NCBI GenBank assembly: GCA_964347615.1
Contig: CAYFZO010000009.1
Coordinates: 10,978 to 74,977, forward strand
Reading direction: 5' to 3'
DNA from: CAYFZO01 sp964347615
Lineage (GTDB): Bacteria; Pseudomonadota; Gammaproteobacteria; Poriferisulfidales; Oxydemutatoraceae
DNA length: 64,000 nt
Shown: piece by piece, positions 40,756-49,158 of the stretch
Layout: every line of letters begins with the position of its first letter
How positions within the stretch are numbered: the stretch's first letter is position 1
Notes under the pieces: generated by a model
What the model was told of the DNA's origin: nothing
Databases searched by the model: none
Seen by the model: only the letters and a program-made list of their open reading frames with translations
Made by a program: the position numbers and the translations under genes

Positions 40756-41373
40756 ATGAAGCGGTTTTTAACTCAAAGGCTTAAGAACGCACCGGCGGCA
40801 ATCCCCCCAAAAGGGAGAGACGCAATCCTCTCGCTCGCGCTGGGCGCCGCGTATCTGTTGCTGGCCTCGCCGGCGGCACAGGCGCTTGAATTGATCATCG
40901 GTCGGGAGACCGTACCGCCGGGCGTCAGTTTCGTCTTTGAAGGCACCATCAAGGATGAGGTCACACCCGCCGAACATCATCTCGACGTCGCCCAGACCGA
41001 CGTGCATATCGAAGCGCTGGTGAACTGGAGCACGACCGGCGACTTGCCGGACGGCGCTCCAAGAGGCGGGTTCGTGCCGTATCTTCGAATCAACGCCGTC
41101 GTTACCAGCCAAACCACCGGCGAGTCGGTACACGCAACGCTGCTCCCGCACCTGAACTTGATCGACAGTTTGCACTATGCACGCAACATCGCGCTGCCGT
41201 CGGGAATTGCCGATAAATACGAGGTCGTCTTTCACGTGCACCCGCCGGACAAGTTTGACTTGGCGTTTCACAAGGACTGGGTGAACGCTTACGGTGCGTC
41301 GTTGCTGAAACCCGCGTCTTTTCGCTACCGCGACGTTGATTTCGAAGCCATCGCCAAGGCGACGCGCAACTGA
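40756..41373 (+). CDS. periplasmic P19/Tpd-type iron transport protein
   Basis: A 205-residue exported protein of the P19 (PF10634-type) family. The signal region ends near SPAAQALELI. Family blocks are VPPGVSFVFEGTIKD, EHHLDVAQTDVHIEALVNWS, GAPRGGFVPYLRINAVV and HATLLPHLNLIDSLHYARNI, containing the metal-binding histidines; KYEVVFHVHPP follows. P19 proteins bind iron or copper-iron and work with FTR1-type permeases, none of which is seen here. ATG 40756 is the start that gives a usable signal peptide. Confidence 0.8.
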   Translation: MKRFLTQRLKNAPAAIPPKGRDAILSLALGAAYLLLASPAAQALELIIGRETVPPGVSFVFEGTIKDEVTPAEHHLDVAQTDVHIEALVNWSTTGDLPDGAPRGGFVPYLRINAVVTSQTTGESVHATLLPHLNLIDSLHYARNIALPSGIADKYEVVFHVHPPDKFDLAFHKDWVNAYGASLLKPASFRYRDVDFEAIAKATRN

Positions 41374-41564
41374 CGGGAAGCCAGGCGCCGCCGTCCCGTC
41401 AATTTCGCCGCGCCGCTCGGTGCGCCGCAGCGCCGGACAATCGCAGGCTTGATCCCCCCGTAACGAGCCGGGATACGTAACCGCGTGCTTAAATCGCGCA
41501 AAGACGTTAAAATAGGCGATTGTTGGGTTTTGCATTGACTCTCAGGCTTTTTAAGGGGCCTTTC

Positions 41565-42125
41565 ATGACGCATCATTCGAAAAAGCGACAGTCCGGTGCC
41601 CGGGTGCCGCGCATTTTCGCCGTCCTGCTGGCGGCGACCGTCGTCGGCTGTTCCACCGACTCTCTTAAACGCGAAAAAAATCTTGCGCTTCTGGCCGGCT
41701 ACGACGCCGCAACCGCAGTGGTGGTCGCCAGGGCGGAAGGAAGAATCGCGCAAGACAAGCAACGGATTGACGCTTACCTCAAAGCGCTGGGAGCGGAAGA
41801 TATTACGTTTCCCGAAAAACCCGTCGGCGAGAACGGCGATGAAACGCCGGCAAATGAGTTCATGAAAAAAACCACGGCGCGTTTGAAACAGATCGACCAG
41901 AGCGTCGCCGACGCTTTCATCGTAGGGTGGCATGGGGTTCTCTACTTATACATGCCCGAAGACCAGCGCCCGGATTTCACCATCCGCGGCCACGCGGAAA
42001 AAGCGGGGTTCGAGCCTCTCAGCACACACAAAGGCTTGATAAACGACGTCAAGTATCTGGAGTGGATCGTCCATCAGGCGCGGATGAAAAATTACGTTGA
42101 GCTGGAAACAAACCCGACCGGCTGA
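41565..42125 (+). CDS. lipoprotein of unknown function
   Basis: A 186-residue protein from ATG 41565 with basic N-terminus (MTHHSKKRQSGARVPRI) and lipobox LLAATVVGC. The mature part is charged and probably helical (VVVARAEGRIAQDKQRIDAY, and ANEFMKKTTARLKQIDQSVA), with a C-terminal stretch AFIVGWHGVLYLYMPEDQRP. No family recognised. It converges with dsrN, with only 47 bases between the stops. Confidence 0.6.
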   Translation: MTHHSKKRQSGARVPRIFAVLLAATVVGCSTDSLKREKNLALLAGYDAATAVVVARAEGRIAQDKQRIDAYLKALGAEDITFPEKPVGENGDETPANEFMKKTTARLKQIDQSVADAFIVGWHGVLYLYMPEDQRPDFTIRGHAEKAGFEPLSTHKGLINDVKYLEWIVHQARMKNYVELETNPTG

Positions 42126-42172
42126 TCATGAGACCGCTCGAGGCGCGGTGCGACGGACGAGGACGGCCGCGA

Positions 42173-43585
42173 TCAGACGCCGCGGGACTCCTTTAGATAA
42201 CGCCTGAACCTCTCCGGCCAGCCGCTGTTGACTGCACGCAAGTGCACGAAAGAAGCGAGCAGGTTCTTATGGACGATCCCGTCCTTGCCGTCGCCGATGC
42301 CTTCCCCGCGCAACACTTCGTAGGCGGTCTTCGTCCGCCGAGGCAAGTTCACCAACTTCGCGTAATGAAATTCATGGGCGGCGTGAGTCGTGCCCGCGCC
42401 GGAGAGCGACGGCCACGGCATCTCAGGGCGTTCGGCGACGCGGGCGTAGCCTCTGCCGCAAGGACGCTCGCAGACGACGGTGTCGGCCTGAATGACCCCC
42501 GCCATCTCGTGACGGCGACCTCGCCACTCGATGCCGCGGGTCAGGTACATCAGGCCGCCGCATTCGGCGTAGGCCGGCAAGCCTTTCTCGATTGCGTCCC
42601 TGACCGCGTTGCGCAGGGAGACGTTGGCTTCCAGCGCCGCGGCGTGGGTCTCGGGAAAACCGCCACCGATGAACAACGCATCAACGTCGGGAAGCGCGTC
42701 GGCACGCAACGAATCGATAAAAACCAGCTCAAACCCGGCGTGTTCAAGCGACTCAAGGTCGTCGGGGTAGTAAAAGGAAAAGGCCGAGTCGAAAAAAACA
42801 CCGAGCGCGGCCTTCTTGCCCAAGCCGTCGGCAGGCGGGGCGGACGGCTCGGCGCCGGAGGATTTCACGCCGCCCGCCGTTTGCGCAATCGCCAGAATCG
42901 CTTCGACGTCGACGTAGTCCCGAACGGCTTGGCTCATGAGCTCGATACGTTTTCCGGCCTCCCTGTGTTCGCTGCCGGGAATCAAGCCGAGATGACGTTC
43001 GGGCAGTGCCATGCGTTCGTCGCGCATTATGCAGCCGACGACGGGAACGGGCGTGTAACGCTGAACCGCGACCCGAAGCTTGTCGGCGTGACGTTGTCCG
43101 CCGACTTTGTTGAGCACCACGCCGGCGATGCGCAGCTGCGGGGCGAAGTCGAGATAGCCGCGCAGCAAGGGAGCGATGCCGCGAGTCATGCCTTCGCAAT
43201 CGATAATCAGGACGACGGGGGCGGCAAGAACCTTGGCGAGGGCGGCGTTGCTGTCGACGCCGTCGGGAGACACGCCGTCGTAAAGACCTTTATTGGCTTC
43301 GACGACGGCGACGCCGGCGGACGTCGTCGCCCGCCCGGTGCTCTTGGCGATGAACAGGTTCGCGATGCCGTCCGGGGGCTGGGTGTTGAAGTCGAGGTTG
43401 TAGCAGCGGTTTCGAGCGGCGGCGGCGAGCCACTGAGGGTCTATGTAGTCGGGGCCTTTCTTGAACGGACGGACGTCGTATCCGAGCCGCGCGAATTCGG
43501 CGCACAGCCCCGCGGCGAACACCGTCTTGCCCGACGATTTGTGCGCCGCACCAATCAGCAGGCGTGCAACGCGCGTCTCATCCAT
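42173..43585 (-). CDS. dsrN: DsrN, siroheme amidase of the cobyrinate a,c-diamide synthase family
   Basis: A 470-residue CbiA/CobB-type glutamine amidotransferase. The N-terminal P-loop domain reads RLLIGAAHKSSGKTVFAAGL; the C-terminal class I glutaminase domain has FIGGGFPETHA and the catalytic cysteine in PAYAECGGLMYLTRGI. DsrN converts siroheme to siroheme amide, the DsrAB cofactor. It is the last gene of the dsr cluster, 12 bases after dsrP, as in Allochromatium vinosum. Confidence 0.93.
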   Translation of the reverse strand: MDETRVARLLIGAAHKSSGKTVFAAGLCAEFARLGYDVRPFKKGPDYIDPQWLAAAARNRCYNLDFNTQPPDGIANLFIAKSTGRATTSAGVAVVEANKGLYDGVSPDGVDSNAALAKVLAAPVVLIIDCEGMTRGIAPLLRGYLDFAPQLRIAGVVLNKVGGQRHADKLRVAVQRYTPVPVVGCIMRDERMALPERHLGLIPGSEHREAGKRIELMSQAVRDYVDVEAILAIAQTAGGVKSSGAEPSAPPADGLGKKAALGVFFDSAFSFYYPDDLESLEHAGFELVFIDSLRADALPDVDALFIGGGFPETHAAALEANVSLRNAVRDAIEKGLPAYAECGGLMYLTRGIEWRGRRHEMAGVIQADTVVCERPCGRGYARVAERPEMPWPSLSGAGTTHAAHEFHYAKLVNLPRRTKTAYEVLRGEGIGDGKDGIVHKNLLASFVHLRAVNSGWPERFRRYLKESRGV

Positions 43586-43597
43586 GTTGTCGGCGCG

Positions 43598-44794
43598 TCA
43601 ATCCGATTGCAGGTCGAACTGCGAATCTCCCAAGTCGGCGGGCAGGAAATCGAGCACCGCGAGCATCAGCACCAACACCGCGAGCGACAGGCCGACGCCG
43701 CCGACGCCGAGCAAGATCTCGGGCAGACTCGGCGTGTAGGAGGCAACGACGCCGTCGAAGAACGAGCTGCTCTCCTCCATGCCGGGGAACATCACCAGCG
43801 GATAGGCTTGCCCGCCGATGATAATCACGTAGAGCTGCACGAACGCGCCCGCAAGTACCAGCGCACAGCCGGTTGCAACCGCCCAGCGGCGGCGGCTGAA
43901 CTGCGGAGCGTAAAACAACGCGAGCGGCACGAGGCTGCCGAATCCGATCTGTCCGACCCAAAACAGCCAAGTGTAGATGCCGCCGTCGCGCAGGATGAAC
44001 GCGACAATTCCATGATGTTCGGTCGCGTACAGGTTGGTCAGAAAATACACGACGACAAAGTACAGCACGACGGCGACAAACACCCCGAGCAGGTTCTTCA
44101 TCCTGAAGAGGATGTAGTCGCCGACGGCGACTTCGGCAAAACGCGCGACGGTCACCAACACCAGAATAAACGTCGCGAGACCGAACGAGAACGACATGGC
44201 GATGAACAACGGGGCCATCACCGCGGCGTCATACGCTTGGCGCGCAATCAAAAACCCGAATATCGCGCCGGTGCCGGTGGTCAGCGTCAATCTCCACAGC
44301 AACGCGGCCAGCCCGCCGGCGCGGCTGTAAGGCGCCATGCGCCGCTCGAACATGGTCCACAGATAAACGGCCACAACCAGAAAGAAGCCGGTGTACAGGA
44401 AAATGTTCCACGCGAAGATCGACTTGAAATTGTAGTAGGTCATCGCGACGATCAAGCGATCCGGCCGACCGAGGTCGAGCACCAGCACCGCGAGGCCGCC
44501 GACGAGAAACGCAATCGACACCAGGCCCGACAAACGCGCGAGCGGCTTGTAGTGAGCCTGCCCGAACACCGACGCGACCGAGGCGACGTTCAGCGCGCCC
44601 GAGGCGACGAGAATCATGAAGATTGCGAACACGTGCGGCGTCCCCCAAACAATCTGATTGCTCATGCCGGTGACGTAATGCCCTTCGTGCTCGACGTGGT
44701 AGGCGGCGCCGGCGCCGACCGCGGCGAGCAACGCAAATACACCGAGAATCAGATAATAGCCGGCGCCGTCGGCGGCCAGCGCGGCGTAGCGCAT
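43598..44794 (-). CDS. dsrP: DsrP, integral membrane subunit of DsrMKJOP (NrfD-like)
   Basis: A 398-residue membrane protein with about ten helices, of the NrfD/PsrC type. It begins MRYAALAADGAGYYLILGVF and has the conserved HYVTGMSNQIVWGTPHVFAI near residues 45-64. It is the quinone-interacting subunit that pairs with DsrO and DsrJ. An in-frame GTG nine bases upstream (44803) is an alternative start. It follows dsrO closely. Confidence 0.93.
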   Translation of the reverse strand: MRYAALAADGAGYYLILGVFALLAAVGAGAAYHVEHEGHYVTGMSNQIVWGTPHVFAIFMILVASGALNVASVASVFGQAHYKPLARLSGLVSIAFLVGGLAVLVLDLGRPDRLIVAMTYYNFKSIFAWNIFLYTGFFLVVAVYLWTMFERRMAPYSRAGGLAALLWRLTLTTGTGAIFGFLIARQAYDAAVMAPLFIAMSFSFGLATFILVLVTVARFAEVAVGDYILFRMKNLLGVFVAVVLYFVVVYFLTNLYATEHHGIVAFILRDGGIYTWLFWVGQIGFGSLVPLALFYAPQFSRRRWAVATGCALVLAGAFVQLYVIIIGGQAYPLVMFPGMEESSSFFDGVVASYTPSLPEILLGVGGVGLSLAVLVLMLAVLDFLPADLGDSQFDLQSD

Positions 44795-44814
44795 CGGTTT
44801 CACGCGCCGCAGCC

Positions 44815-45561
44815 TCAGATCCCCTGGTAGCGCACGCCGGTGTTGAGACCGAGGTCGGCGCGAATCTGTGCGCCGCCGTACTCCGAAAGGCGCTTTGAAA
44901 TCTCGCTGTAGGGGTTGTTCAAATCGCCGAATATCAACGCGTGATGGCCTTCCTTTTCGCAGGCTTCGGCGCAGGCGGTCGTGCCGTCGCCCCGGTCCAC
45001 CTTGTGTACGCACAAGGTGCAACTTTCGACCGTGCCCTTGCCGCGCGGGGCGTGCGGCAGAGGTTCTTCGACCGCTTCATGGATGAACGAACGAGCCTTG
45101 TAGGGGCAGGCCATCATGCAGTAGCGGCAGCCGATGCACGTGTGCTTATCCACCAGCACGATGCCGTCGGCGCGGCGGAACGAAGCGCCGGTCGGGCACA
45201 CGTCAACGCACGGCGGGGTCTCGCAATGCTGGCACATGACGGGAAACGATTTCTTGTGGTCGGTCGTCCTGTCCCGGATCGTAATCTTGCGAATCCACTG
45301 CGCGTCGGTCGCGGGCCGATCATGACCGGTCAGGCCGTGCTCTTCATTGCACGCGGTCACGCAAGCGGTGCAGCCGTCGGCACAGCGGTTCGTGTCCACC
45401 AGCATCCCCCAGCGCACCTCGCCGCTTACCGGTTCGTCGAGGGGGCGCGGGTTTGCCCGGCCGACCGAGTACAGCAAAACCCCGGGGGCAATCGTAAGGC
45501 CGGCGGTGGCGGCGGCGCCCTTAAAGAAGTCCCGGCGGGATATGTTCGTCTCATCGCTCAT
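44815..45561 (-). CDS. dsrO: DsrO, periplasmic iron-sulfur subunit
   Basis: A 248-residue protein with a Tat signal (NISRRDFFKGAAATAGLTIA). Four [4Fe-4S] cysteine groups are visible, including CADGCTACVTAC, CQHCETPPCVDVCPTGA, CIGCRYCMMACP and CTLCVHKVDRG. It transfers electrons between triheme DsrJ and DsrP on the periplasmic side. Spacing to dsrJ is 4 bases, so the genes are coupled. Confidence 0.95.
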   Translation of the reverse strand: MSDETNISRRDFFKGAAATAGLTIAPGVLLYSVGRANPRPLDEPVSGEVRWGMLVDTNRCADGCTACVTACNEEHGLTGHDRPATDAQWIRKITIRDRTTDHKKSFPVMCQHCETPPCVDVCPTGASFRRADGIVLVDKHTCIGCRYCMMACPYKARSFIHEAVEEPLPHAPRGKGTVESCTLCVHKVDRGDGTTACAEACEKEGHHALIFGDLNNPYSEISKRLSEYGGAQIRADLGLNTGVRYQGI

Positions 45562-45565
45562 CGGT

Positions 45566-46000
45566 CTACGGCAGCTGCTTTACGATTTTATCAATTGTCC
45601 GCGAGGTGTACGCTTCCGCCGGACGATCGGCGTGACATTGAAAGCAGTCCATCTTCACGCTGCTGAACCGATGGCAGCTCTCGCAGAAGTGGTCGGCGTC
45701 GGTATGGCGCGGGTAGCCGCCGTCGGAACGCGGCTGCACGTGACAGCCGATGCAGTTGACCAAGCGGTGTTTTTCGGTGCGGATGCCGTCGTGGACGGTG
45801 AGGTCGCGCTGGTCGAGCAGAAACTGCATGTGGCGCCGGCGCATGACCTCGGTCGGCTCGACGCATCGGTCTCCCTTGGCGGCGGGAATCTCGGGCAACA
45901 GGCGGTCGCCGGCCTGTACGGGCGAGAACGCGACGACGCCGACGCAAGCGAGCGCCAACGTGAAAGCAATTAACAGGGCCGCGGCCGAAGAGGAACGCAT
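45566..46000 (-). CDS. dsrJ: DsrJ, periplasmic triheme cytochrome c
   Basis: A 144-residue protein with an uncleaved-type signal helix (AALLIAFTLALACVGVVAF). Three haem sites are present: CIGCH, CESCH and CFQCH. The CVEPTEVMRRRHM segment has the cysteine known in this family as a possible ligand of one haem. It is part of the DsrMKJOP transmembrane complex. It lies between dsrL and dsrO with short spacers. Confidence 0.95.
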   Translation of the reverse strand: MRSSSAAALLIAFTLALACVGVVAFSPVQAGDRLLPEIPAAKGDRCVEPTEVMRRRHMQFLLDQRDLTVHDGIRTEKHRLVNCIGCHVQPRSDGGYPRHTDADHFCESCHRFSSVKMDCFQCHADRPAEAYTSRTIDKIVKQLP

Positions 46001-46020
46001 CGCCGGGGATTGATACGAAA

Positions 46021-48015
46021 TCAGTGGTCGCCGAGCGCCATGTCAATATAGCCGGTCGGGCATACGTCGGCGCAGATATGGCAACCGATACATTTGTCGT
46101 AGTGGGTGTCCACGTAGCGCCCAAGCGTTTGCTTGGACTTGTCCACTCGATACACCGCGTCCTGCGGGCAAAACACGACGCAGTTGTCGCACTCGAAGCA
46201 CATGCCGCAGCTCATGCACCGGCCGGATTCCTCGACCGCCTGCTCCTCGGTCAGTCCGACCACGCGCTCCTCGAAGTGTCCGAGCACGCTTTGTTCATTG
46301 GGGCCGCATTCCCGGCGGTGCACGCGCGGCGTGTAATTGAAGTGCGCAAGAAACAAGTGGTCGTGGTCGACAATTTCCTGCGCCGCACGGTTCTCGTAGT
46401 TGTGCACCGAGTAGTCGGCGTCGCAAGTGCCGCGCAGATCCTGTTCGGTCGGGTCGAAATCCTCGGGGGCAAGGTCGCTCTCTCGGAGCTTGTCGAGCAG
46501 GTTGAAATGATGCACGTCGACTTTCGGACGCTTGCTGAGCTCGACGTCGCGCAGATAGCCGTCGATCGTGTTCGCCGCGATCGAACCCTGCCCGATCGCG
46601 GTGGTGAGCAGGTGAGGGCGGATAATGTCGCCGGCGGCGAAATGGCCTTTCCTGTCGGGCAGCGCGTACAGCTTGTCCACGTCCATCAGGCCGCGACCGT
46701 TGTCGAATTCCTCGAGGCCTTGCAAGTCGCCTCCCTGCCCGATTGCGGAAACGATCAGGTCGCATTCGACCTCGAACTCGGTGCCTTCTATCGGAACCGG
46801 CCGGTTGTCCTTGAGTTCGCATTTCGCCATCTTCAGCGCGCGCGCGCGACCGTCTTCCCTGAGCATCACCTCCACCGGCATCACGCCGTCCAGCACGCTC
46901 ACGCCTTCCTTCAGCGCGTCCTCGACTTCGTGCTCGCTCGCGGTCATTTCCCTGCGCGGGAACAGCGACGTCAACGTCACCTCGGCGCCTTCCCGTGCCG
47001 CGGCGAACGCCGCGTCATGCGCGACGTAGCCGCCGATGACGTACTCGGGACGTTCCTTCTCGACGATTTTCTTGATCTTGCCGAGACGCCTTGCAACCGA
47101 TACGACGTCTATCGAGGTGTCGCCGCCGCCGACGCAAATCACGCGATCGGCGGTAACCTGCAGGCGGCCTTCGTTGAACGCTTCGAGAAACTTCACGCCC
47201 GAAACACAATTGGCCGCGTCGCCCCCGGGCACCGGCAACGCGCGTCCGGTCTGACAGCCCACGCACCATAAGATCGCGTCGAACTCTTTCTCGAGCGCCT
47301 CCACCGACACGTCGCTCCCGACGCGGACGGACATGCGCGTTTCGACGCCGCCCAAGTCTAGAATCCTCTGAATCTCATGGTCGAGCAATTGCCGCGGAGT
47401 GCGGTAGCCCGGAATGCCGTAGCGCATCATCCCGCCGAGCTCCTCGTGCTCTTCAAAAATCGTGCTGCCGTACCCTCGGCGCCGCAGGTGATACGCCGCC
47501 GACAACCCTGCCGGCCCGCCGCCGACGATCGCAACCTTCTTGTCGCCGAGCTCGGCGTCGCATTCGAGCTTGAAATCCCGTTTGATCGCGGTGTCGCCGA
47601 TATACTGCTCGACCGCGTTGATCCCGACGTAATCCTCGACGTGGTTGCGGTTGCAGCCCTGCTGACACGGTGCCGGGCACACGCGCCCCATCATCGCCGG
47701 AAACGGATTCGCCGCGGTCGAGCGGTGGAACGCGTACTCGGGCATCTCAACGCCTTCGGGCGGCTTCTCGATGCCGCGCACGATCTGCAACCAGCCGCGG
47801 ACGTCTTCACCCGACGGGCAGCTGCCCTGGCACGGCGGGGTGCGGTGCACGTAGGTCGGGCACTTGTGCGAGTGGTCGGCGGAAAAGATCTGCTCCGTGT
47901 AGCTGGCCCACTTGTTGTCGCCGTCCTGAAACCGCCGGAAGGTCAGTTTCTGCTCGGTAGCAGGTTGCGCGTCTTCGGCCGCCACCCCGGAGGCTACGCC
48001 ATCTGGTGTATTCAT
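46021..48015 (-). CDS. dsrL: DsrL, iron-sulfur flavoprotein NAD(P)H oxidoreductase
   Basis: A 664-residue cytoplasmic protein related to the glutamate synthase small subunit. The N-terminal cysteine cluster PPCQGSCPSGEDVRGW and CPAPCQQGCNR is followed by the FAD site VAIVGGGPAGLSAAYHL and a pyridine-nucleotide site VICVGGGDTSIDV. The C-terminal ferredoxin part has CMSCGMCFECDNC and CIGCHICADVCP. DsrL links DsrAB to NAD(P) in sulfur oxidisers and its presence marks the oxidative pathway. It is normally adjacent to dsrK; here three foreign genes separate them. Confidence 0.95.
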   Translation of the reverse strand: MNTPDGVASGVAAEDAQPATEQKLTFRRFQDGDNKWASYTEQIFSADHSHKCPTYVHRTPPCQGSCPSGEDVRGWLQIVRGIEKPPEGVEMPEYAFHRSTAANPFPAMMGRVCPAPCQQGCNRNHVEDYVGINAVEQYIGDTAIKRDFKLECDAELGDKKVAIVGGGPAGLSAAYHLRRRGYGSTIFEEHEELGGMMRYGIPGYRTPRQLLDHEIQRILDLGGVETRMSVRVGSDVSVEALEKEFDAILWCVGCQTGRALPVPGGDAANCVSGVKFLEAFNEGRLQVTADRVICVGGGDTSIDVVSVARRLGKIKKIVEKERPEYVIGGYVAHDAAFAAAREGAEVTLTSLFPRREMTASEHEVEDALKEGVSVLDGVMPVEVMLREDGRARALKMAKCELKDNRPVPIEGTEFEVECDLIVSAIGQGGDLQGLEEFDNGRGLMDVDKLYALPDRKGHFAAGDIIRPHLLTTAIGQGSIAANTIDGYLRDVELSKRPKVDVHHFNLLDKLRESDLAPEDFDPTEQDLRGTCDADYSVHNYENRAAQEIVDHDHLFLAHFNYTPRVHRRECGPNEQSVLGHFEERVVGLTEEQAVEESGRCMSCGMCFECDNCVVFCPQDAVYRVDKSKQTLGRYVDTHYDKCIGCHICADVCPTGYIDMALGDH

Positions 48016-48135
48016 GCTGTCATCTCTTTGCTGGTTTACAAACGGCTTATTCTAGAGGAACGCCAAGCGAGGCCATAATAGCCCTTACTATATATGCGGG
48101 AACGTGAACTATAGAAAATAATAGCCCGCCCTCGC

Positions 48136-48693
48136 TTATATTCCTTTAAGCATGGTCAAATCATCGGACCATTGCCCTTTCAGCTCGCCGTCGGCGGTGA
48201 ATATTTTCAGCTGCAAAGTGAAATGAACTAGCTTCTCTCCACCCTTACCATATTGCTGTGTCGAGGTCAATTCACTCCTTATCGCATAATCAAACTCTTT
48301 TGCCGATTTATTCATCACGCGAATGACGCCGGAGCCGAAGAGAATTTCCTGTATCCTGTCATGAAGGTCCTCCATGCGGATTCCTTCATCGTCGGTATTG
48401 TTGACGGGAGGCTCGGTAATCACTCTTGGGCGTTTATCTCCCCAATTTTGTACAAGCTCATGAACCAGCATTTTGTTGGTCACAGTTCCGGCCAAAGCTA
48501 CATAATCGGTCATGGTGAGCTTGGTTTGAAAGTGCTTGCGAGCTTTGGGGTCAATCAGTGTGACGTCTTCTCCGCCGCTGACTCCGCCGCTGACTCCGCC
48601 TGTGCTCACCTTGCAACCGCTTATGCTCCCGGAAGCAATGATCGCGATTGACAGTGACAAGGCAGTTAAAAAAAATGAGTGTGGCAGTTTCAT
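48136..48693 (-). CDS. lpoB: LpoB-like lipoprotein, penicillin-binding-protein activator family
   Basis: A 185-residue lipoprotein (lipobox ASGSISGC) with a glycine/serine repeat right after the cysteine (STGGVSGGVSGGED). The domain resembles LpoB/YcfM: TMTDYVALAGTVTNKMLVHE followed by PRVITEPPVNNTDDEGIRME, DLHDRIQEILFGSGVIRV and EFDYAIRSELTSTQQYGKGG. LpoB is an outer-membrane activator of PBP1b. It follows a YcfL-like gene as in enterobacteria and vibrios. This gene and the next two are clearly more A+T-rich than the dsr genes on both sides. Confidence 0.75.
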   Translation of the reverse strand: MKLPHSFFLTALSLSIAIIASGSISGCKVSTGGVSGGVSGGEDVTLIDPKARKHFQTKLTMTDYVALAGTVTNKMLVHELVQNWGDKRPRVITEPPVNNTDDEGIRMEDLHDRIQEILFGSGVIRVMNKSAKEFDYAIRSELTSTQQYGKGGEKLVHFTLQLKIFTADGELKGQWSDDLTMLKGI

Positions 48694-48701
48694 ACAATCT
48701 C

Positions 48702-49127
48702 CTATTTAGTAATCAACCTCACGGTTAATACAAGCTTATAGGCTTCAGGCACTTTGCCGGTTGAAATAACGGTGTAGATTTCGTGGGCTCCCAGAAATGC
48801 AGGCCTCCAAACGTCGCTTTGGTCGACCATAAAGCCGTCTTCGTCCTCCCATTCTACTTTATACTCCAAATTGTGTTTGGAGCCGTAAGTGTTTTGAACT
48901 CCGAACTGGACTTGGGTAAATTGACCCACTTTCCTAAAAATCACATTGGCTACGCGAATTTTCCCGATCAAATCCGTGGACCCCACTACCAAACGCACCC
49001 GTGGATGCGTTTGGTCCAATGTCCTGCTTTCCTTGAAATCCGGTCTGTCCGTAGAAACAATGGATTGACTGCAAGCCGTCAGCATGACGGAAAGGCTGGT
49101 CAACAAAATGCACAATACTGATTTCAT
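48702..49127 (-). CDS. ycfL: YcfL-family lipoprotein
   Basis: A 141-residue lipoprotein (lipobox SVMLTAC) of the YcfL/DUF1425 type: VANVIFRKVGQFTQVQFGVQ, then LEYKVEWEDEDGFMVDQSD and WRPAFLGAHEIYTVISTGK. YcfL genes commonly lie just before lpoB, as here (8-base gap). The molecular role is not established but is linked to the cell envelope. It is part of the cassette inserted between dsrK and dsrL. Confidence 0.75.
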   Translation of the reverse strand: MKSVLCILLTSLSVMLTACSQSIVSTDRPDFKESRTLDQTHPRVRLVVGSTDLIGKIRVANVIFRKVGQFTQVQFGVQNTYGSKHNLEYKVEWEDEDGFMVDQSDVWRPAFLGAHEIYTVISTGKVPEAYKLVLTVRLITK

Positions 49128-49158
49128 TGTTTATTTCTTCACCAAAGTATCTAGAAAG

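Noticed and set aside
42242..44830. Open frame of about 860 codons opposite dsrN and dsrP
   Set aside because: The true genes on the minus strand have clear motifs. The opposite frame has only low-complexity, polar sequence typical of antisense shadows.
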